Shown here: piece after piece, positions 5,903 through 15,844 of the stretch | Numbering within the stretch: position 1 is the stretch's first letter | Layout of the letters: each line of letters begins with the position of its first letter | Source: an uncultured Clostridia bacterium | GTDB taxonomy: Bacteria; Bacillota; Clostridia; Oscillospirales; Oscillospiraceae | Direction of reading: 5' to 3' | DNA: 20,667 nucleotides | Assembly (NCBI GenBank): GCA_945910975.1 | Contig: CAMDZY010000007.1 | Span: forward strand, 1 to 20,667 | Notes under the pieces: generated by a model | Databases searched by the model: none | Told to the model about the DNA's origin: nothing | The model's input: only the letters and a program-made list of their open reading frames with translations | Program-made: the position numbers and the translations under genes

Positions 5903-7549
5903 TCAGCGAATTCTCAGAATTTTTGCAATCTTATCGCCTTTGGGCAGCAATTCGCAGTCCTCGCGGGTAATAATGCGCAGCACCAGCACCAAAATCACGT
6001 AGACAAGGGCTGCCAAAGCCACGGCGGCCACGGTCGCAACCGTTCCCGGATGGAGTACTGCGGCGACCAGTCGATAACCGAAAAATGCCACAACGCCCAT
6101 CAGCAGGGAAGCCAGCAGCGGTTTGAGCATCGTGCGTGCCAGATGCAGCTGGTAGTTGCGCTTACGCATTGCAACCACGTTCATGCAGGTTATCGCAATA
6201 TAGCACGTCAATGTGCCGATCGCCGCGCCGACAATATTCAGCTTGGGATTGCCCACCAAAATATAGTTGACAACAATTTTGATCACGCCGCCGATGAGCA
6301 TATGGATGACCGGCAGCGTCACATCTCCATGCGCCTGCATGATGGCATTGGTCAGCAGCACCATGCAGTTAAACAGCACGCACACACCGAGGATCGCCAT
6401 CACGGGCTTTGCCGTTGTCAGACTGCTCTGGCTGTGCGAGGCCAACATCTGATAAATCTGCCCCGGCAGCACGGCAAGACCCACCGCGCACGGCATGGCG
6501 ATCAGGCTCATCACGCGCAGGGAGCTTTCCGTGACAATGCGTTCACCCCGGCGGTTTTTCATGGTGATATGCTCCGTCAGTGCCGGGATGATGGACACGA
6601 TCAGCGGGGAAACAAAGGCACACGGCAGATTAAAAATCGTCTGGCAGAAATTGTAGATACCTTTGAGCGTGTTGGCCTGCTCCTGTGTGAAGCCCGCCGC
6701 ACCCTTCAGGCGGTACATATACACCACGGTGTCGATCAGGCTGATGATTTGCAGACCGGCCGCGCCAATGGTGATCGGTATGGCAATGGCAAGCAGCTGG
6801 CGCAGCGTTCGGCTTCTGGATTTCACGCGGCGATCGCCGCCATCCAGCGCCCGATCCGCCTTGCGGTGCATCGCCATAAGCATCAGCATCGCAACCAGAC
6901 AGCCCACGGTAACGCCCAAAATTGCGCCGCCCGCTGCCCAGGAATACGCCTTTGTCATGCCCGCTTCCGTGGCGGTTGTGCCATTGTTGGAGAAGTACTT
7001 CATGATGCCATAGGCCGCCGCCAAGCCGATGAACAGCTTGCACAGCGCCTCGGACACCTGGCTCAGGGACGTTTGGCGCATATCGCCCTGCCCTTGGAAA
7101 AATCCACGGTAGGAGGAAGTGATGCACATAAACAGCACCGACGGCGACAGGCACAGCACGGCAAACCATGCGTCCTTCTGTCCGCACATAGTGGCCAGCT
7201 GCACACAAAATACCGACATTCCCAACGTGCCGATCAAGCCCAGCGTCAAAAACACACGGTAAGCCACCGAATGAATGCGGCGAATCTGTGCCGGTCTTCC
7301 CAACGCCTGTGCTTCGGAGATCATGCGGCTCATTGCCACCGGCAAGCCTGTGGTGGAGATCATCAGCAGCACGGAATAGACATCGTAGGCCGTGGAGAAA
7401 AAGCCGTAGCCTGTTTCTCCGATGATGCGCTGCAAGGGAATCTTGTAAAATGCGCCAATGACCTTTACAATTGCGGTGGCCAGCGCCAAAACCGCCGCGC
7501 CGCCCAAAAAGCTCTGCTTCTTTTGCGAATTTTTCGGAGTATTTTGCAA
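5903..7549 (-). CDS. SpoVB/YabM-type lipid flippase (MOP superfamily polysaccharide transporter)
   Basis: The 548-residue integral membrane protein begins with QKKQSFLGGAAVLALA followed by IVKVIGAFYKIPLQRIIGETGYG, the signature of the SpoVB/YabM/YtgP group. About 14 hydrophobic segments span the length. Characterised relatives move lipid-linked precursors across the membrane; YtgP flips lipid II and SpoVB acts in spore cortex synthesis. Which one applies here cannot be decided from sequence alone. The start codon is TTG at 7549: no ATG occurs in frame before the second transmembrane region, and AAGGA lies about 9-10 nt upstream. It starts 5 nt behind the deaminase stop and is the last gene of the tight recJ operon. 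The order flippase-HU-S4 protein is conserved in many firmicutes, as in yabM-yabO. Confidence 0.88.
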   Translation of the reverse strand: MQNTPKNSQKKQSFLGGAAVLALATAIVKVIGAFYKIPLQRIIGETGYGFFSTAYDVYSVLLMISTTGLPVAMSRMISEAQALGRPAQIRRIHSVAYRVFLTLGLIGTLGMSVFCVQLATMCGQKDAWFAVLCLSPSVLFMCITSSYRGFFQGQGDMRQTSLSQVSEALCKLFIGLAAAYGIMKYFSNNGTTATEAGMTKAYSWAAGGAILGVTVGCLVAMLMLMAMHRKADRALDGGDRRVKSRSRTLRQLLAIAIPITIGAAGLQIISLIDTVVYMYRLKGAAGFTQEQANTLKGIYNFCQTIFNLPCAFVSPLIVSIIPALTEHITMKNRRGERIVTESSLRVMSLIAMPCAVGLAVLPGQIYQMLASHSQSSLTTAKPVMAILGVCVLFNCMVLLTNAIMQAHGDVTLPVIHMLIGGVIKIVVNYILVGNPKLNIVGAAIGTLTCYIAITCMNVVAMRKRNYQLHLARTMLKPLLASLLMGVVAFFGYRLVAAVLHPGTVATVAAVALAALVYVILVLVLRIITREDCELLPKGDKIAKILRIR

Positions 7550-7554
7550 ATCAA

Positions 7555-8868
7555 TCAGTCCTTTTCTTCACGAAAAACTTGTCCGATAGCGTGCAATGAC
7601 AATTCATGCACCACACTGCCCAAATCAATGGTGGGGTACTGCCCATCTGCATAAAGAATCTTGCCGCGCACCATGGTCATCACCACATCGTGGCCGCTTG
7701 CGGCATAGACGAGGTGGGAAAGCACATTGTGGCACGGAATCAAATGCGGCGCGGTGAAATTCAGCATGATTAGATCCGCGTCCATGCCGAGCTTGATCTG
7801 CCCGCACTGCGCCTGACGTCCCTGTGCGCGCGCACCGCAAACCGTCGCCATCATCAAAACCGCTTCCACCGGCAGTGCTGCCGCGTTGCCGGATTTTGCC
7901 TTGGCCATCAGTGCGGCTGCCTTCATTTCCTCAAACAAATCCAAATTGTTGTTCGAGGCGGACGAATCCGTGCCCAGGCAGACATTCATTCCTGCCTTGA
8001 TCATCGCCACCACATCGGCGCAGCCGTCCGCCAGCTTCAGATTGGACACCGGACAATGCACCGCCGACGCCTTGCGATGGGCAAGCAGCGACATATCCTC
8101 CGGCTCTAAATGCACGCAATGTGCCGCCGTGGCGCGGACATCAAACACATGGTGACAATCGAGCAGTTGCGCCGGCGTCAAGCCGTATTTATCCTTGCAG
8201 CCCTCATGCTCCGACGCCGTTTCCGACAGGTGCAGCTGCATTCCCAGACCGTTGCTGGCGGCATACTCGCTCAGTGCCTCCCAAAGCTGATAATTGGAGG
8301 TGTACTCGGCATGAATGCAGGCATCCACGCGGATCCGGCCATCGTCAAAGCCGTTCCACTTTTCTTGCAGCGCCACCGTCTGCGCAAAGCCCGGGTCGTG
8401 CAGCCAGTCAAAGTCCTCCGTCAGCAGCGTGCAGCTGTGACCCAGATTGGCCTTGATGCCGGACTCCGCCACGGCCTGTGCAATTTCATCGGAGAACATA
8501 TACATATCCGACACCGATGTGACGCCAAAGCGCAGACATTCGGCAATGGAGAGCAGCGCCGCAGCCTTGACACTGCGACCATCCAGATGATCCTCGCGCG
8601 GGAGGATATAATCATTCAGCCACGTCGCCAAATCGCAGTCGTCCGCATAGCCGCGCAAAATACTCATCGGCAGATGGGTGTGGCAGTTGATCAGGCCGGG
8701 CATCAAAACCATGCCCTCGCCATTGATGATCTGCGTCGGTTTTTCCTGTGGCGCAGCCTTAGACAGGTAGCTGATTTTCCCGTCCGTCACGCCGACAAAC
8801 GCCGATGGGTAGACGTGCATCGCGGCGTCCATGGTGACGACCGTTATATTCGAAAACAAAGTATCCAT
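7555..8868 (-). CDS. mtaD: Amidohydrolase, 5-methylthioadenosine/S-adenosylhomocysteine deaminase-like
   Basis: The 437-residue protein belongs to the metal-dependent amidohydrolases of the MtaD/TrzA/SsnA group. Visible metal and active-site residues: GLINCHTHLP (His63, His65), IHAEYT (His187), HLSETASE (His213, Glu216), AAHCVHL (His250) and LGTDSSASNN (Asp301). This is the full set expected for deamination of methylthioadenosine or S-adenosylhomocysteine to the inosine derivatives in the cytoplasm. An in-frame ATG at 8874 overlaps the hemZ stop as ATGA but has its GAGGA directly against it; ATG 8868 has GAGGA at 6 nt and fits the family start, so I prefer 8868. Guanine, cytosine or other adenosine deaminases are alternatives in this superfamily. 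It is cotranscribed with hemZ and the flippase gene. Confidence 0.83.
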   Translation of the reverse strand: MDTLFSNITVVTMDAAMHVYPSAFVGVTDGKISYLSKAAPQEKPTQIINGEGMVLMPGLINCHTHLPMSILRGYADDCDLATWLNDYILPREDHLDGRSVKAAALLSIAECLRFGVTSVSDMYMFSDEIAQAVAESGIKANLGHSCTLLTEDFDWLHDPGFAQTVALQEKWNGFDDGRIRVDACIHAEYTSNYQLWEALSEYAASNGLGMQLHLSETASEHEGCKDKYGLTPAQLLDCHHVFDVRATAAHCVHLEPEDMSLLAHRKASAVHCPVSNLKLADGCADVVAMIKAGMNVCLGTDSSASNNNLDLFEEMKAAALMAKAKSGNAAALPVEAVLMMATVCGARAQGRQAQCGQIKLGMDADLIMLNFTAPHLIPCHNVLSHLVYAASGHDVVMTMVRGKILYADGQYPTIDLGSVVHELSLHAIGQVFREEKD

Positions 8869-8870
8869 AA

Positions 8871-10325
8871 TCATTCCTCACGGAGCAGAGAAAAAATTTG
8901 CTCCTTTTGTTGTAGCACATGATCTATGCGTTCTATGTATTCCTTGGGGTATTTGGGATTGGAAAAGCGGGTCAGCTTGCCGTTTGGCAGATTGACCTTG
9001 CTCACGCCGCCACCGCCAAGGGAAAGCACCGTGTGCAGTTCCTCCATCATATAAATGTTATAATATCCGATATAGCCCGGCTTGCACCAACCGACATTTT
9101 CAAAGCTGCCGGACATATATTTTTGCCGGTAAAGATAGTAGGGCTGATATCCCGCCTGCCGCAGCGCCTGTTCGCCGCGCGAGAGCATCTGTCCCACCGC
9201 ATCGCTGTCGGGCAATTTTGCACGGTTAAAATACAAATCCGCGCCCTTTTTCAATGCCAATGTATGAACCGTAATATTGCTCGGCTCGAGTGCAATCACC
9301 TGATGGAGCGATTGCAGATAGCTTTCCTCCGTGTCCTCCGGCAGCCCGGCGATCAAGTCCATATTGATGCCGTCAAAGCCCGCTGCTTTTGCTGCCTGAA
9401 ATGCCTGCAAAGTCTGCGCAGTCGAATGGCTTCTGCCGATGGCGTGGAGCACTACGTCATTCATGGTTTGCGGATTGATGCTCATGCGGTCGGCCCCCAA
9501 TGTGCGGATCGCAGAGAGCTTTTCCAAATCCAACGTATCGGGGCGGCCGCCCTCTACCGTATATTCTATGAGATGGGACAGGTCAAAATTTGTCTGAATG
9601 GCGTGAAGCAGCCGCGACATTTGCGGTGTGTTCAACGTGGTTGGCGTGCCGCCGCCCATATACAGGGTGCGAATCCGCTTGCCGGAGACGGCCAACAGCT
9701 CGCCGGTGCGCTCAATTTCCCGAATCAGGGCATCGAGATAGGGCGGTAGAAGATCGGCAAAGCGCTCGATTCCCAAAGACACAAAGCTGCAATAAGCGCA
9801 ACGCGTGGGACAAAACGGAATGCCGATATAGATGGAAATATCCTCCGGCGCAATTTGTTGCATTGCCTGCACCGTGGCCAGCGAGGTGTCCACGCATAGC
9901 TTGCGCCGCGGCTCGGACACGAAGTATTCGCGCTCCAGCAGCTTTTCTGCCGAAGCCGGTGTGCCGCCCGCCAGCAAATGGCGGGTCGTCAGCTTGGTGG
10001 GGCGCACGCCGGATAAGGCACCCCAAGCAGGCGGCGCTGCAAGCAGCTGCACCGCCGCAAGATAATACGCCTGCTGCACCAGACGGCGAATACGTGTATA
10101 TTCGGCGTCCTTTGCCGCAAGGCGCCGTCTTGCATAGGCTTCACGATCGCCCAGACGTACCGTAGCGGTCGCCGTCAGCCAAGTTTGTCCCCGGTGCAGG
10201 CTAGAGATCGCGCCGTCACCCTTGAACGGTTCCGTCACCGGTTCCATGGGTGCATCGGGAAACAGCTGCAATTGCAGCTGCTCCACGGCAAAACGGAAAT
10301 CGTGGCCGGAAATCAGCAGCTTCAT
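8871..10325 (-). CDS. hemZ: HemZ, radical SAM coproporphyrinogen dehydrogenase-type protein
   Basis: The 484-residue protein has a roughly 160-residue N-terminal extension (with WGALSGVRPTKLT, typical of HemZ rather than HemN or HemW) and then a radical SAM core. IGIPFCPTRCAYCSF gives Cys172, Cys176 and Cys179 for the iron-sulfur cluster, followed by YMGGGTPTTL and EYTVEGGRPDT for SAM binding. The family is annotated as anaerobic oxygen-independent coproporphyrinogen III oxidase, but many gut clostridia with HemZ lack a full haem pathway, so the substrate is not certain. The start ATG overlaps the preceding hydrolase stop as ATGA. No other tetrapyrrole gene is in the window. The late YMSGSFENVGWCKPGYIGYYN region is also typical of HemZ. 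Confidence 0.9.
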   Translation of the reverse strand: MKLLISGHDFRFAVEQLQLQLFPDAPMEPVTEPFKGDGAISSLHRGQTWLTATATVRLGDREAYARRRLAAKDAEYTRIRRLVQQAYYLAAVQLLAAPPAWGALSGVRPTKLTTRHLLAGGTPASAEKLLEREYFVSEPRRKLCVDTSLATVQAMQQIAPEDISIYIGIPFCPTRCAYCSFVSLGIERFADLLPPYLDALIREIERTGELLAVSGKRIRTLYMGGGTPTTLNTPQMSRLLHAIQTNFDLSHLIEYTVEGGRPDTLDLEKLSAIRTLGADRMSINPQTMNDVVLHAIGRSHSTAQTLQAFQAAKAAGFDGINMDLIAGLPEDTEESYLQSLHQVIALEPSNITVHTLALKKGADLYFNRAKLPDSDAVGQMLSRGEQALRQAGYQPYYLYRQKYMSGSFENVGWCKPGYIGYYNIYMMEELHTVLSLGGGGVSKVNLPNGKLTRFSNPKYPKEYIERIDHVLQQKEQIFSLLREE

Positions 10326-10924
10326 TTGCGCATGGCCTCCAGCATAAAGTGATTCCCCCGCTGCTCCCGCCGCAGGCTGGAAGAAGCACCGTGGCCGGGG
10401 TAGACGGTGTAATCGTGTTCAATCTGTCCCAAGCGTTTCAGGCTTTGCAGAATTTGATTCCAGCTGCCGCCGGGGCAGTCGGTTCTGCCGCAGCCGCCGC
10501 AAAACAGCGTATCGCCGCAAAACAGTGCATCGTCACAAATCAGACACACGGAGCCGGGAGAATGACCCGGTGTCGCCATCACGTGAAATGTCATGCTTCC
10601 AACCGTGACCGTATCGCCCTCATCATAGCTGTCCGTATAATACAGGCTTCCGGCCGTCATATAAAGCGGCATCGTCAGTTCGCGCTCATTGAGAAAGACG
10701 CGGCAGCCGGTCGCCTCGGCAATGGTTTTCACGCCGCCCACATGGTCAAAATGGCCGTGGGTCAGCAAAATGGCGTCTAAATGCAAGCCAAGCTCGTCGA
10801 GCTTCTGCAAAACCAGCTCCGGTGTGTAGCCCGGATCCGTAATCGCGGCGACTTTGGTTGTTTCGTCATAAATAATATAGCAATTTGTTTGATACAGGCC
10901 AAGCTGAAGGGACGTTACTTTCAT
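10322..10924 (-). CDS. Metallo-beta-lactamase-fold hydrolase (glyoxalase II-like)
   Basis: A 200-residue single-domain MBL-fold protein with all metal ligands: THGHFDH (His56, His58, Asp60, His61), TPGHS (His121), CGDTLF (Asp138) and YPGHG (His178). The short length and GRTDCPGG segment place it with the YqgX/YcbL-type class of hydroxyacylglutathione hydrolase-like enzymes, which cleave thioesters; clostridia generally lack glutathione, so the true substrate is unknown. The open frame extends upstream to 11026, overlapping dtd, but the ATG at 10924 gives the family-typical MKVTSLQLGLYQTNCYII start, placing the gene 19 nt behind dtd. Shine-Dalgarno is weak (AAAGAGAG). It overlaps hemZ by four bases. 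Confidence 0.88.
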   Translation of the reverse strand: MKVTSLQLGLYQTNCYIIYDETTKVAAITDPGYTPELVLQKLDELGLHLDAILLTHGHFDHVGGVKTIAEATGCRVFLNERELTMPLYMTAGSLYYTDSYDEGDTVTVGSMTFHVMATPGHSPGSVCLICDDALFCGDTLFCGGCGRTDCPGGSWNQILQSLKRLGQIEHDYTVYPGHGASSSLRREQRGNHFMLEAMRK

Positions 10925-10943
10925 ATTTTTCTCTCTTTCTCGC

Positions 10944-11390
<447 letters not shown>

Positions 11391-11411
11391 GTCAATTCCC
11401 CCAGTTCCATA

Positions 11412-13586
11412 TCAATTCTGACCCCGGCGAACGCTGATGACGCCGGACACATTGCGCAGCTTTTGGCGAATGGTTTCGAGTTCGGAAACGTCCTTAACCT
11501 CAAATGTCGCCGTAAACAGACATTTTCCGTTTGGCATATCCTTGCCGCTGATTTCCTTCAGGCGAACCTTTGCACTGGAAAAAACGGTTGCCAAGTCCAG
11601 CAGCATGGATTCGCGGTCGGTGGCGTCGATTTCCAATGTTGTGGCAAAGGGTTTGCCCTCATCCACAAACCATTCCACCCGAACCCAGCGTCCCAACTGC
11701 TGGCGGATGCGCTCCGGCGAAGCATTGGGGCAGTCGGTGCGGTGAATGGATACGCCATAGCCCCGCGTGACGAAGCCGATGATGTCGTCGCCCGGCACCG
11801 GGGTGCAGCAGCGGGAAAACTTGATCATGCACGAGTCGATGCCCTCGACAATAACGCCGGAGTCCTTGTGCCGGCTCTGCTTGACCGCGGGCTGTGCGGC
11901 GCTTGGTGCGGCGGTTTCCTTGGGCGGCTGACGCAGCAGCTTGAGCAAATCATCCCGCACGCGGCCGATCGCCTTGACTGCCGTCAGACCGCCGTAGCCG
12001 ATCGCGGCGTACATATCGTCCATCTGATCGAAGCTGTTCTTGCGCAAAATAATCGCCACGGCCTCCGGATCCTGCAAAACGGACAGGGAAATCATGTTGC
12101 GCCGCAGCTCGCCCTCGAAGGACGCTCTGCCGTGGAGGACGTTTTCCTCCCGGCGCTCTTTTTTGAACCACTGTTTGATCTTGCTGCGCGCCTGATTGGA
12201 CTTGCAGATTTGCAGCCAGTCACGCGACGGGCCTTTAGCGGTTTTGGAGGTGAGAATTTCGCAGATATCGCCGTTGTGCAAAGCGGTATCGAAGTTGGCG
12301 ATCCGGTTGTTGATTTTTGCACCAACCATGGAGTTGCCCACGCCGGAATGGATGGCATAGGCGAAGTCGATGGGTGTGGAGCCGGAGGGCAGCGAGATAA
12401 CCTTGCCCTTGGGCGTAAAGACAAACACCTCATCGTTAAACATATCCACCTTCAGCGAGTGGATATAGTCCTCGGCATCGCTCTCCTGCTGGCTTTCCAG
12501 CAGGCGGCGCACCCAGTCAAATTCCTTGCCGTCCTCCGTGACGCCCTGCTTGTATTTCCAGTGCGCGGCAATGCCGTTCTCCGCAGTTTCGTGCATTTCC
12601 CAAGTACGGATCTGCACCTCAAAGGGGATCCCCTGCCGGCCGATGACCGTGGTGTGCAGGGACTGGTACATATTGGGCTTCGGCGTGGAGATATAGTCCT
12701 TAAAGCGTCCCGGCACGATGTTGAACAGGTCGTGGATATGCCCCAGCACGTTGTAGCAATCCGAAATATTATCCACGATCACGCGGAAAGCATACAAATC
12801 ATACAGCTCATCGAGCGTTTTGTTCTGCGCCTTCATTTTGCGATAAATGGAATAGATATGCTTGATGCGTCCGTAAATGGTGCAGCGGATGCCGACGGAG
12901 GACAGGCGCGTGGTGATTTTGCTCTGAATGGAGCGCATAAACTCGTTGGCCTCTTCCTCGTGTTCCTTTAAATAGGTGGTCAGCTCCTGATAACCGGCCG
13001 GATCCAGGTATTTCAAGGAGGTATCTTCCAGTTCCCACTTGATCTTTTGCATACCCAGGCGATGCGCCAAGGGTGCATAAATATCCATTGTTTCCATGGA
13101 CTTGGATATCTGCTTGGCCGGGGTCTGGTACTGCATGGTGCGCGTGTTGTGCAAGCGGTCGGCAATTTTGATCAGAATGACACGGATATCCTTTGACATT
13201 GCCATGAACATCTTGCGCAAATTTTCCATCTGCTGTTCTTCCAGCGTGGAATACTCCACTCTGGTCAGCTTGGTAACGCCCTCCACCAGCTCTGCCACGG
13301 TCTGGCCAAACTGGCGGGTGATATCATCAAAAGTAGAGTCAGTATCCTCCAAACAGTCATGCAGCAGTGCGCCCAAAATGGCGTCGGTATCCAGCCCGAT
13401 CTCCGCCACAATTTCCGCCACAGCCAGTGGATGGATGATATACGGCGAGCCGTCCTTCCGCTTTTGCTCCTTGTGCTTTTCATTCGCATATTCGACTGCG
13501 CGGTCAATGACGGACATATCTACATAAGGTGCGTGCTTGGCGATGGCCTTTGCCATCGCATCATAATGCTCCTGAAAGGTTTCCAT
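11412..13586 (-). CDS. relA: Bifunctional (p)ppGpp synthetase/hydrolase (RelA/SpoT, Rel)
   Basis: The 724-residue Rel enzyme makes pppGpp/ppGpp from ATP and GTP/GDP under starvation and hydrolyses it otherwise. The N-terminal HD hydrolase domain is intact (KDGSPYIIHPLAVAEI, LLHDCLEDT with His76-Asp77 and Glu80-Asp81). The synthetase follows with FRVIVDN, GRFKDYISTPKPNMYQSLHT. Then TGS (VFTPKGKVISLPSGSTPIDFAY), a zinc-finger/RIS-like segment with SRCCTPVPGDDIIGFVTRG, and a C-terminal ACT domain. Both activities should therefore be present. The frame opens with GTG at 13595, but ATG 13586 with AGGTGA five bases upstream is clearly better. It overlaps recJ by 26 nt, so recJ translation likely feeds into it. 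Confidence 0.97.
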   Translation of the reverse strand: METFQEHYDAMAKAIAKHAPYVDMSVIDRAVEYANEKHKEQKRKDGSPYIIHPLAVAEIVAEIGLDTDAILGALLHDCLEDTDSTFDDITRQFGQTVAELVEGVTKLTRVEYSTLEEQQMENLRKMFMAMSKDIRVILIKIADRLHNTRTMQYQTPAKQISKSMETMDIYAPLAHRLGMQKIKWELEDTSLKYLDPAGYQELTTYLKEHEEEANEFMRSIQSKITTRLSSVGIRCTIYGRIKHIYSIYRKMKAQNKTLDELYDLYAFRVIVDNISDCYNVLGHIHDLFNIVPGRFKDYISTPKPNMYQSLHTTVIGRQGIPFEVQIRTWEMHETAENGIAAHWKYKQGVTEDGKEFDWVRRLLESQQESDAEDYIHSLKVDMFNDEVFVFTPKGKVISLPSGSTPIDFAYAIHSGVGNSMVGAKINNRIANFDTALHNGDICEILTSKTAKGPSRDWLQICKSNQARSKIKQWFKKERREENVLHGRASFEGELRRNMISLSVLQDPEAVAIILRKNSFDQMDDMYAAIGYGGLTAVKAIGRVRDDLLKLLRQPPKETAAPSAAQPAVKQSRHKDSGVIVEGIDSCMIKFSRCCTPVPGDDIIGFVTRGYGVSIHRTDCPNASPERIRQQLGRWVRVEWFVDEGKPFATTLEIDATDRESMLLDLATVFSSAKVRLKEISGKDMPNGKCLFTATFEVKDVSELETIRQKLRNVSGVISVRRGQN

Positions 13587-15657
13587 CAAAGTCACCTGCC
13601 TTTTGTTTTACTAAGTCGCGGAGGATGGAACTTTGTGTCAAGTCCACCTTTTCCCTCGGATTGTGGACAATAATCGTCAGGCAGGAACGGCGCTCCTCCA
13701 GTGAGATCAGTCCCTGTTCGGCGAATACGTCCAGACAAACGCGGGTTTTGAGAATACCGATGCGCTGGTTGCTGTACCGGGTAATTTTCCGGCTCAGGCA
13801 GCAAAGCTCCTCGGACAGGCTCCCGCGTTGATTTTGCGAAACCAAATAGCGCCAAACCAGTGCAAATTCCTGCCGCGCGGGCAGCATTTGTGCCGCTTCC
13901 TCACGGGAAAGTCGGCTTTTGGCGTGGTGCTTGCGATAAATTTCATGTGCGCGTGCCATTTCATTGCGTACCGCGCCGCTCGGGCGGACATCCGTCACAT
14001 TGAGCTGCACGGTGCGGCTGCCCCGAAATTCATTGATCTGCGGGGTAAACGCCACATCGATTCGGTCGCCAATGGCAATTGCGGCGCGCAGGATATTGGT
14101 GGAGAAAAAGATACAGTTGATGCCGGTTCCGCTCGGCGCACGCAGGCGTAGGCGCAAATGCTTGCCACCGCCCACCTCGGTCAGCTGCTCCACCAGCAGA
14201 TTTTCCATACACAGCACCGCGTGCGGGCAACCGCTGCCGCACGGCTCCAGTTGATCCAGTCCAGCTACATTTTCCAGCGTCAGCAAATCTGCTGTCACGG
14301 TGCAGTCGCAGTCCAGCGCGTGTCTGGCCTTGCCTGAATCGACAAAGGAAGCGGCGCGGCGCGTGATTTCCTGTCGAAAACGGTCGATTTTGTCACGTGC
14401 AATGGTAAATCCGGCCGCTAATTCGTGCCCGCCGTAGTTTTCCAGCAAATCCGACAGCTCGCTGAGCGAGGCGAACAGGTTAAAGCCGCCATAGCTGCGC
14501 GAGGACGCCTTGCCGTGATCTCCGTCCAGGCAAATCAAAAAGGTCGGACAGCCGCATTCCTCGGCAAGGCGGGAAGCCACAATGCCCACCACGCCTTGGT
14601 GCCAGCGCTCATCCGCCAACACAACCGCCTGCGGCGGTGTGGCACTGTGTGGCAGCATTCCCAGCGCCTGCCGGTAAATTTCCATCTCCACCTGCTGCCG
14701 CTCGCGGTTCAATGCGCACAGCGCCTGTGCCGCTTGCATCGCCTGGGCGGCGTCGTCGGTCAGAAACAGCGTAGTGGCAAGCTCCACCTTCCCCATCCGG
14801 CCGGCTGCGTTGATGCGTGGCGCCAGCACATAGCCCACCGTATTGGCAGTGATCGGCTGGGCATCGCAGCCGCACTCGCGAATCAGCGCCGCCAACCCGA
14901 CCCGGTCAGGATGCTGCATCCGTTCCAAGCCACGAATCACAAACGTCCGGTTTTCTCCCTGCAAAGGCATCACGTCCGCAATCGTTCCCAAGCAGACCAA
15001 ATCCGCATATCGGCGCAGGAGCCGTTCCTGGTCGCCACTGACGGCAGCGGCCAGCTTGAAGGCCACGCCGACGCCGCACAAGTCCGCGTGTGGGTAAGTA
15101 CGATCCGGCCGGCACGGGTCCACCACTGCCACAGCCTGTGGCAGCTGCTGCTTGCACTCGTGGTGGTCGGTAATAATCAAATCCATCCCCAGCCGGCTGC
15201 ACAGCTGCGCTTCCTCCACTGCCGTGATGCCGCAGTCCACCGTGACGATCAAATCCACATGAAGGCCATGCAAATACTCAATTGCCATCCGGTTCAGGCC
15301 GTAACCCTCTCCGACGCGGCCGGGAATGTAGGGAGTACACGTCAGGCCTGCCTTGCGCAGGAAATCGGTCAGCAGACACGTAGCCGTAATGCCGTCAACA
15401 TCATAATCGCCATACACCGCCACGTGCTCATGCCGCTCGATGGCAAGCCTGAGCCTTGCGGCAGCCGCATCCATCTGCTTCATTTGCAGCGGATCGTACA
15501 ATTCCTGCGCACCTGCCAGATAATTTTTCGCTTGCAGCGGCGTGTGACAGCCACGACTGCACAGCACCCGCGCAGTCAGGGGGGAATAGCCCACATTTTG
15601 TAACAACTCTACTTCTGCCTGCGCATAGCTACCAATGTTCCAAGCCTCGAATTTCAT
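13561..15657 (-). CDS. recJ: Single-stranded-DNA-specific 5'-3' exonuclease RecJ
   Basis: The 698-residue protein has the DHH phosphoesterase motifs: VYGDYDVDGITA (Asp84, Asp86, Asp88), TVDCGIT (Asp141) and ITDHHE (Asp164, His165, His166), followed by a DHHA1 region (GVVGIVASRLAEE, SSRSYGGFNLFASL, GGHELAAGFTI), an OB-like domain and a C-terminal extension as in other clostridial RecJ proteins. It degrades single-stranded DNA in RecF-pathway recombination and mismatch repair. Upstream in-frame starts exist to 15720, but these lie in the promoter (-10 at 15697-15692), so the ATG at 15657, matching the family start MKFEAW, is used. Its own Shine-Dalgarno is modest. It is the first gene of the seven-gene operon and is divergent from the zinc-ribbon gene. 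Confidence 0.95.
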   Translation of the reverse strand: MKFEAWNIGSYAQAEVELLQNVGYSPLTARVLCSRGCHTPLQAKNYLAGAQELYDPLQMKQMDAAAARLRLAIERHEHVAVYGDYDVDGITATCLLTDFLRKAGLTCTPYIPGRVGEGYGLNRMAIEYLHGLHVDLIVTVDCGITAVEEAQLCSRLGMDLIITDHHECKQQLPQAVAVVDPCRPDRTYPHADLCGVGVAFKLAAAVSGDQERLLRRYADLVCLGTIADVMPLQGENRTFVIRGLERMQHPDRVGLAALIRECGCDAQPITANTVGYVLAPRINAAGRMGKVELATTLFLTDDAAQAMQAAQALCALNRERQQVEMEIYRQALGMLPHSATPPQAVVLADERWHQGVVGIVASRLAEECGCPTFLICLDGDHGKASSRSYGGFNLFASLSELSDLLENYGGHELAAGFTIARDKIDRFRQEITRRAASFVDSGKARHALDCDCTVTADLLTLENVAGLDQLEPCGSGCPHAVLCMENLLVEQLTEVGGGKHLRLRLRAPSGTGINCIFFSTNILRAAIAIGDRIDVAFTPQINEFRGSRTVQLNVTDVRPSGAVRNEMARAHEIYRKHHAKSRLSREEAAQMLPARQEFALVWRYLVSQNQRGSLSEELCCLSRKITRYSNQRIGILKTRVCLDVFAEQGLISLEERRSCLTIIVHNPREKVDLTQSSILRDLVKQKAGDFDGNLSGAL

Positions 15658-15691
15658 TCCATACACATCCAAAATATTATTTTTTCTTATC

Positions 15692-15720
15692 ATTATACCA
15701 AATAATCCGCTATAGCACAA
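15692..15720 (-). promoter_or_regulatory. Promoter of the recJ operon
   Basis: Minus strand: TTGTGC (15720-15715), 17-nt spacer, perfect TATAAT (15697-15692). Predicted start of transcription near 15685, giving a leader of about 28 nt before the recJ ATG. The -35 is weak and the -10 perfect. Confidence 0.75.
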
Positions 15721-15800
15721 CTAAAAATCTTGCTGTCGGAAAAGTTTTTTCCTTCCGGCGCAAAAAACATGAACTTTCCGTAAACAATACGGCAAGGCGC

Positions 15801-15828
15801 TTGTAAATTTGAGATTTCGCACTATAAT
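15801..15828 (+). promoter_or_regulatory. Promoter of the zinc-ribbon membrane protein gene
   Basis: TTGTAA (15801-15806), 16-nt spacer, TATAAT (15823-15828). Transcription would begin near 15835, only about 10 nt before the ATG at 15845. A small inverted repeat CCGTA-N5-TACGG (15778-15792) lies just upstream of the -35 and could bind a regulator, though it is short. Confidence 0.7.
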
Positions 15829-15844
15829 ATTAGCAGGTGATAAT

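Noticed and set aside
6050..7654. 534-codon plus-strand open frame
   Set aside because: Antisense shadow of the flippase gene with Q/H/R-rich composition and no domain; the minus-strand protein is clearly real.
15733..15757. Sequence CTGTCGGAAAAGTTTTTTCC resembling the dispersed hairpin module
   Set aside because: It shares CTGTCG and an A-run/T-run but lacks the right arm, so it may be a coincidence of an AT-rich intergenic region.
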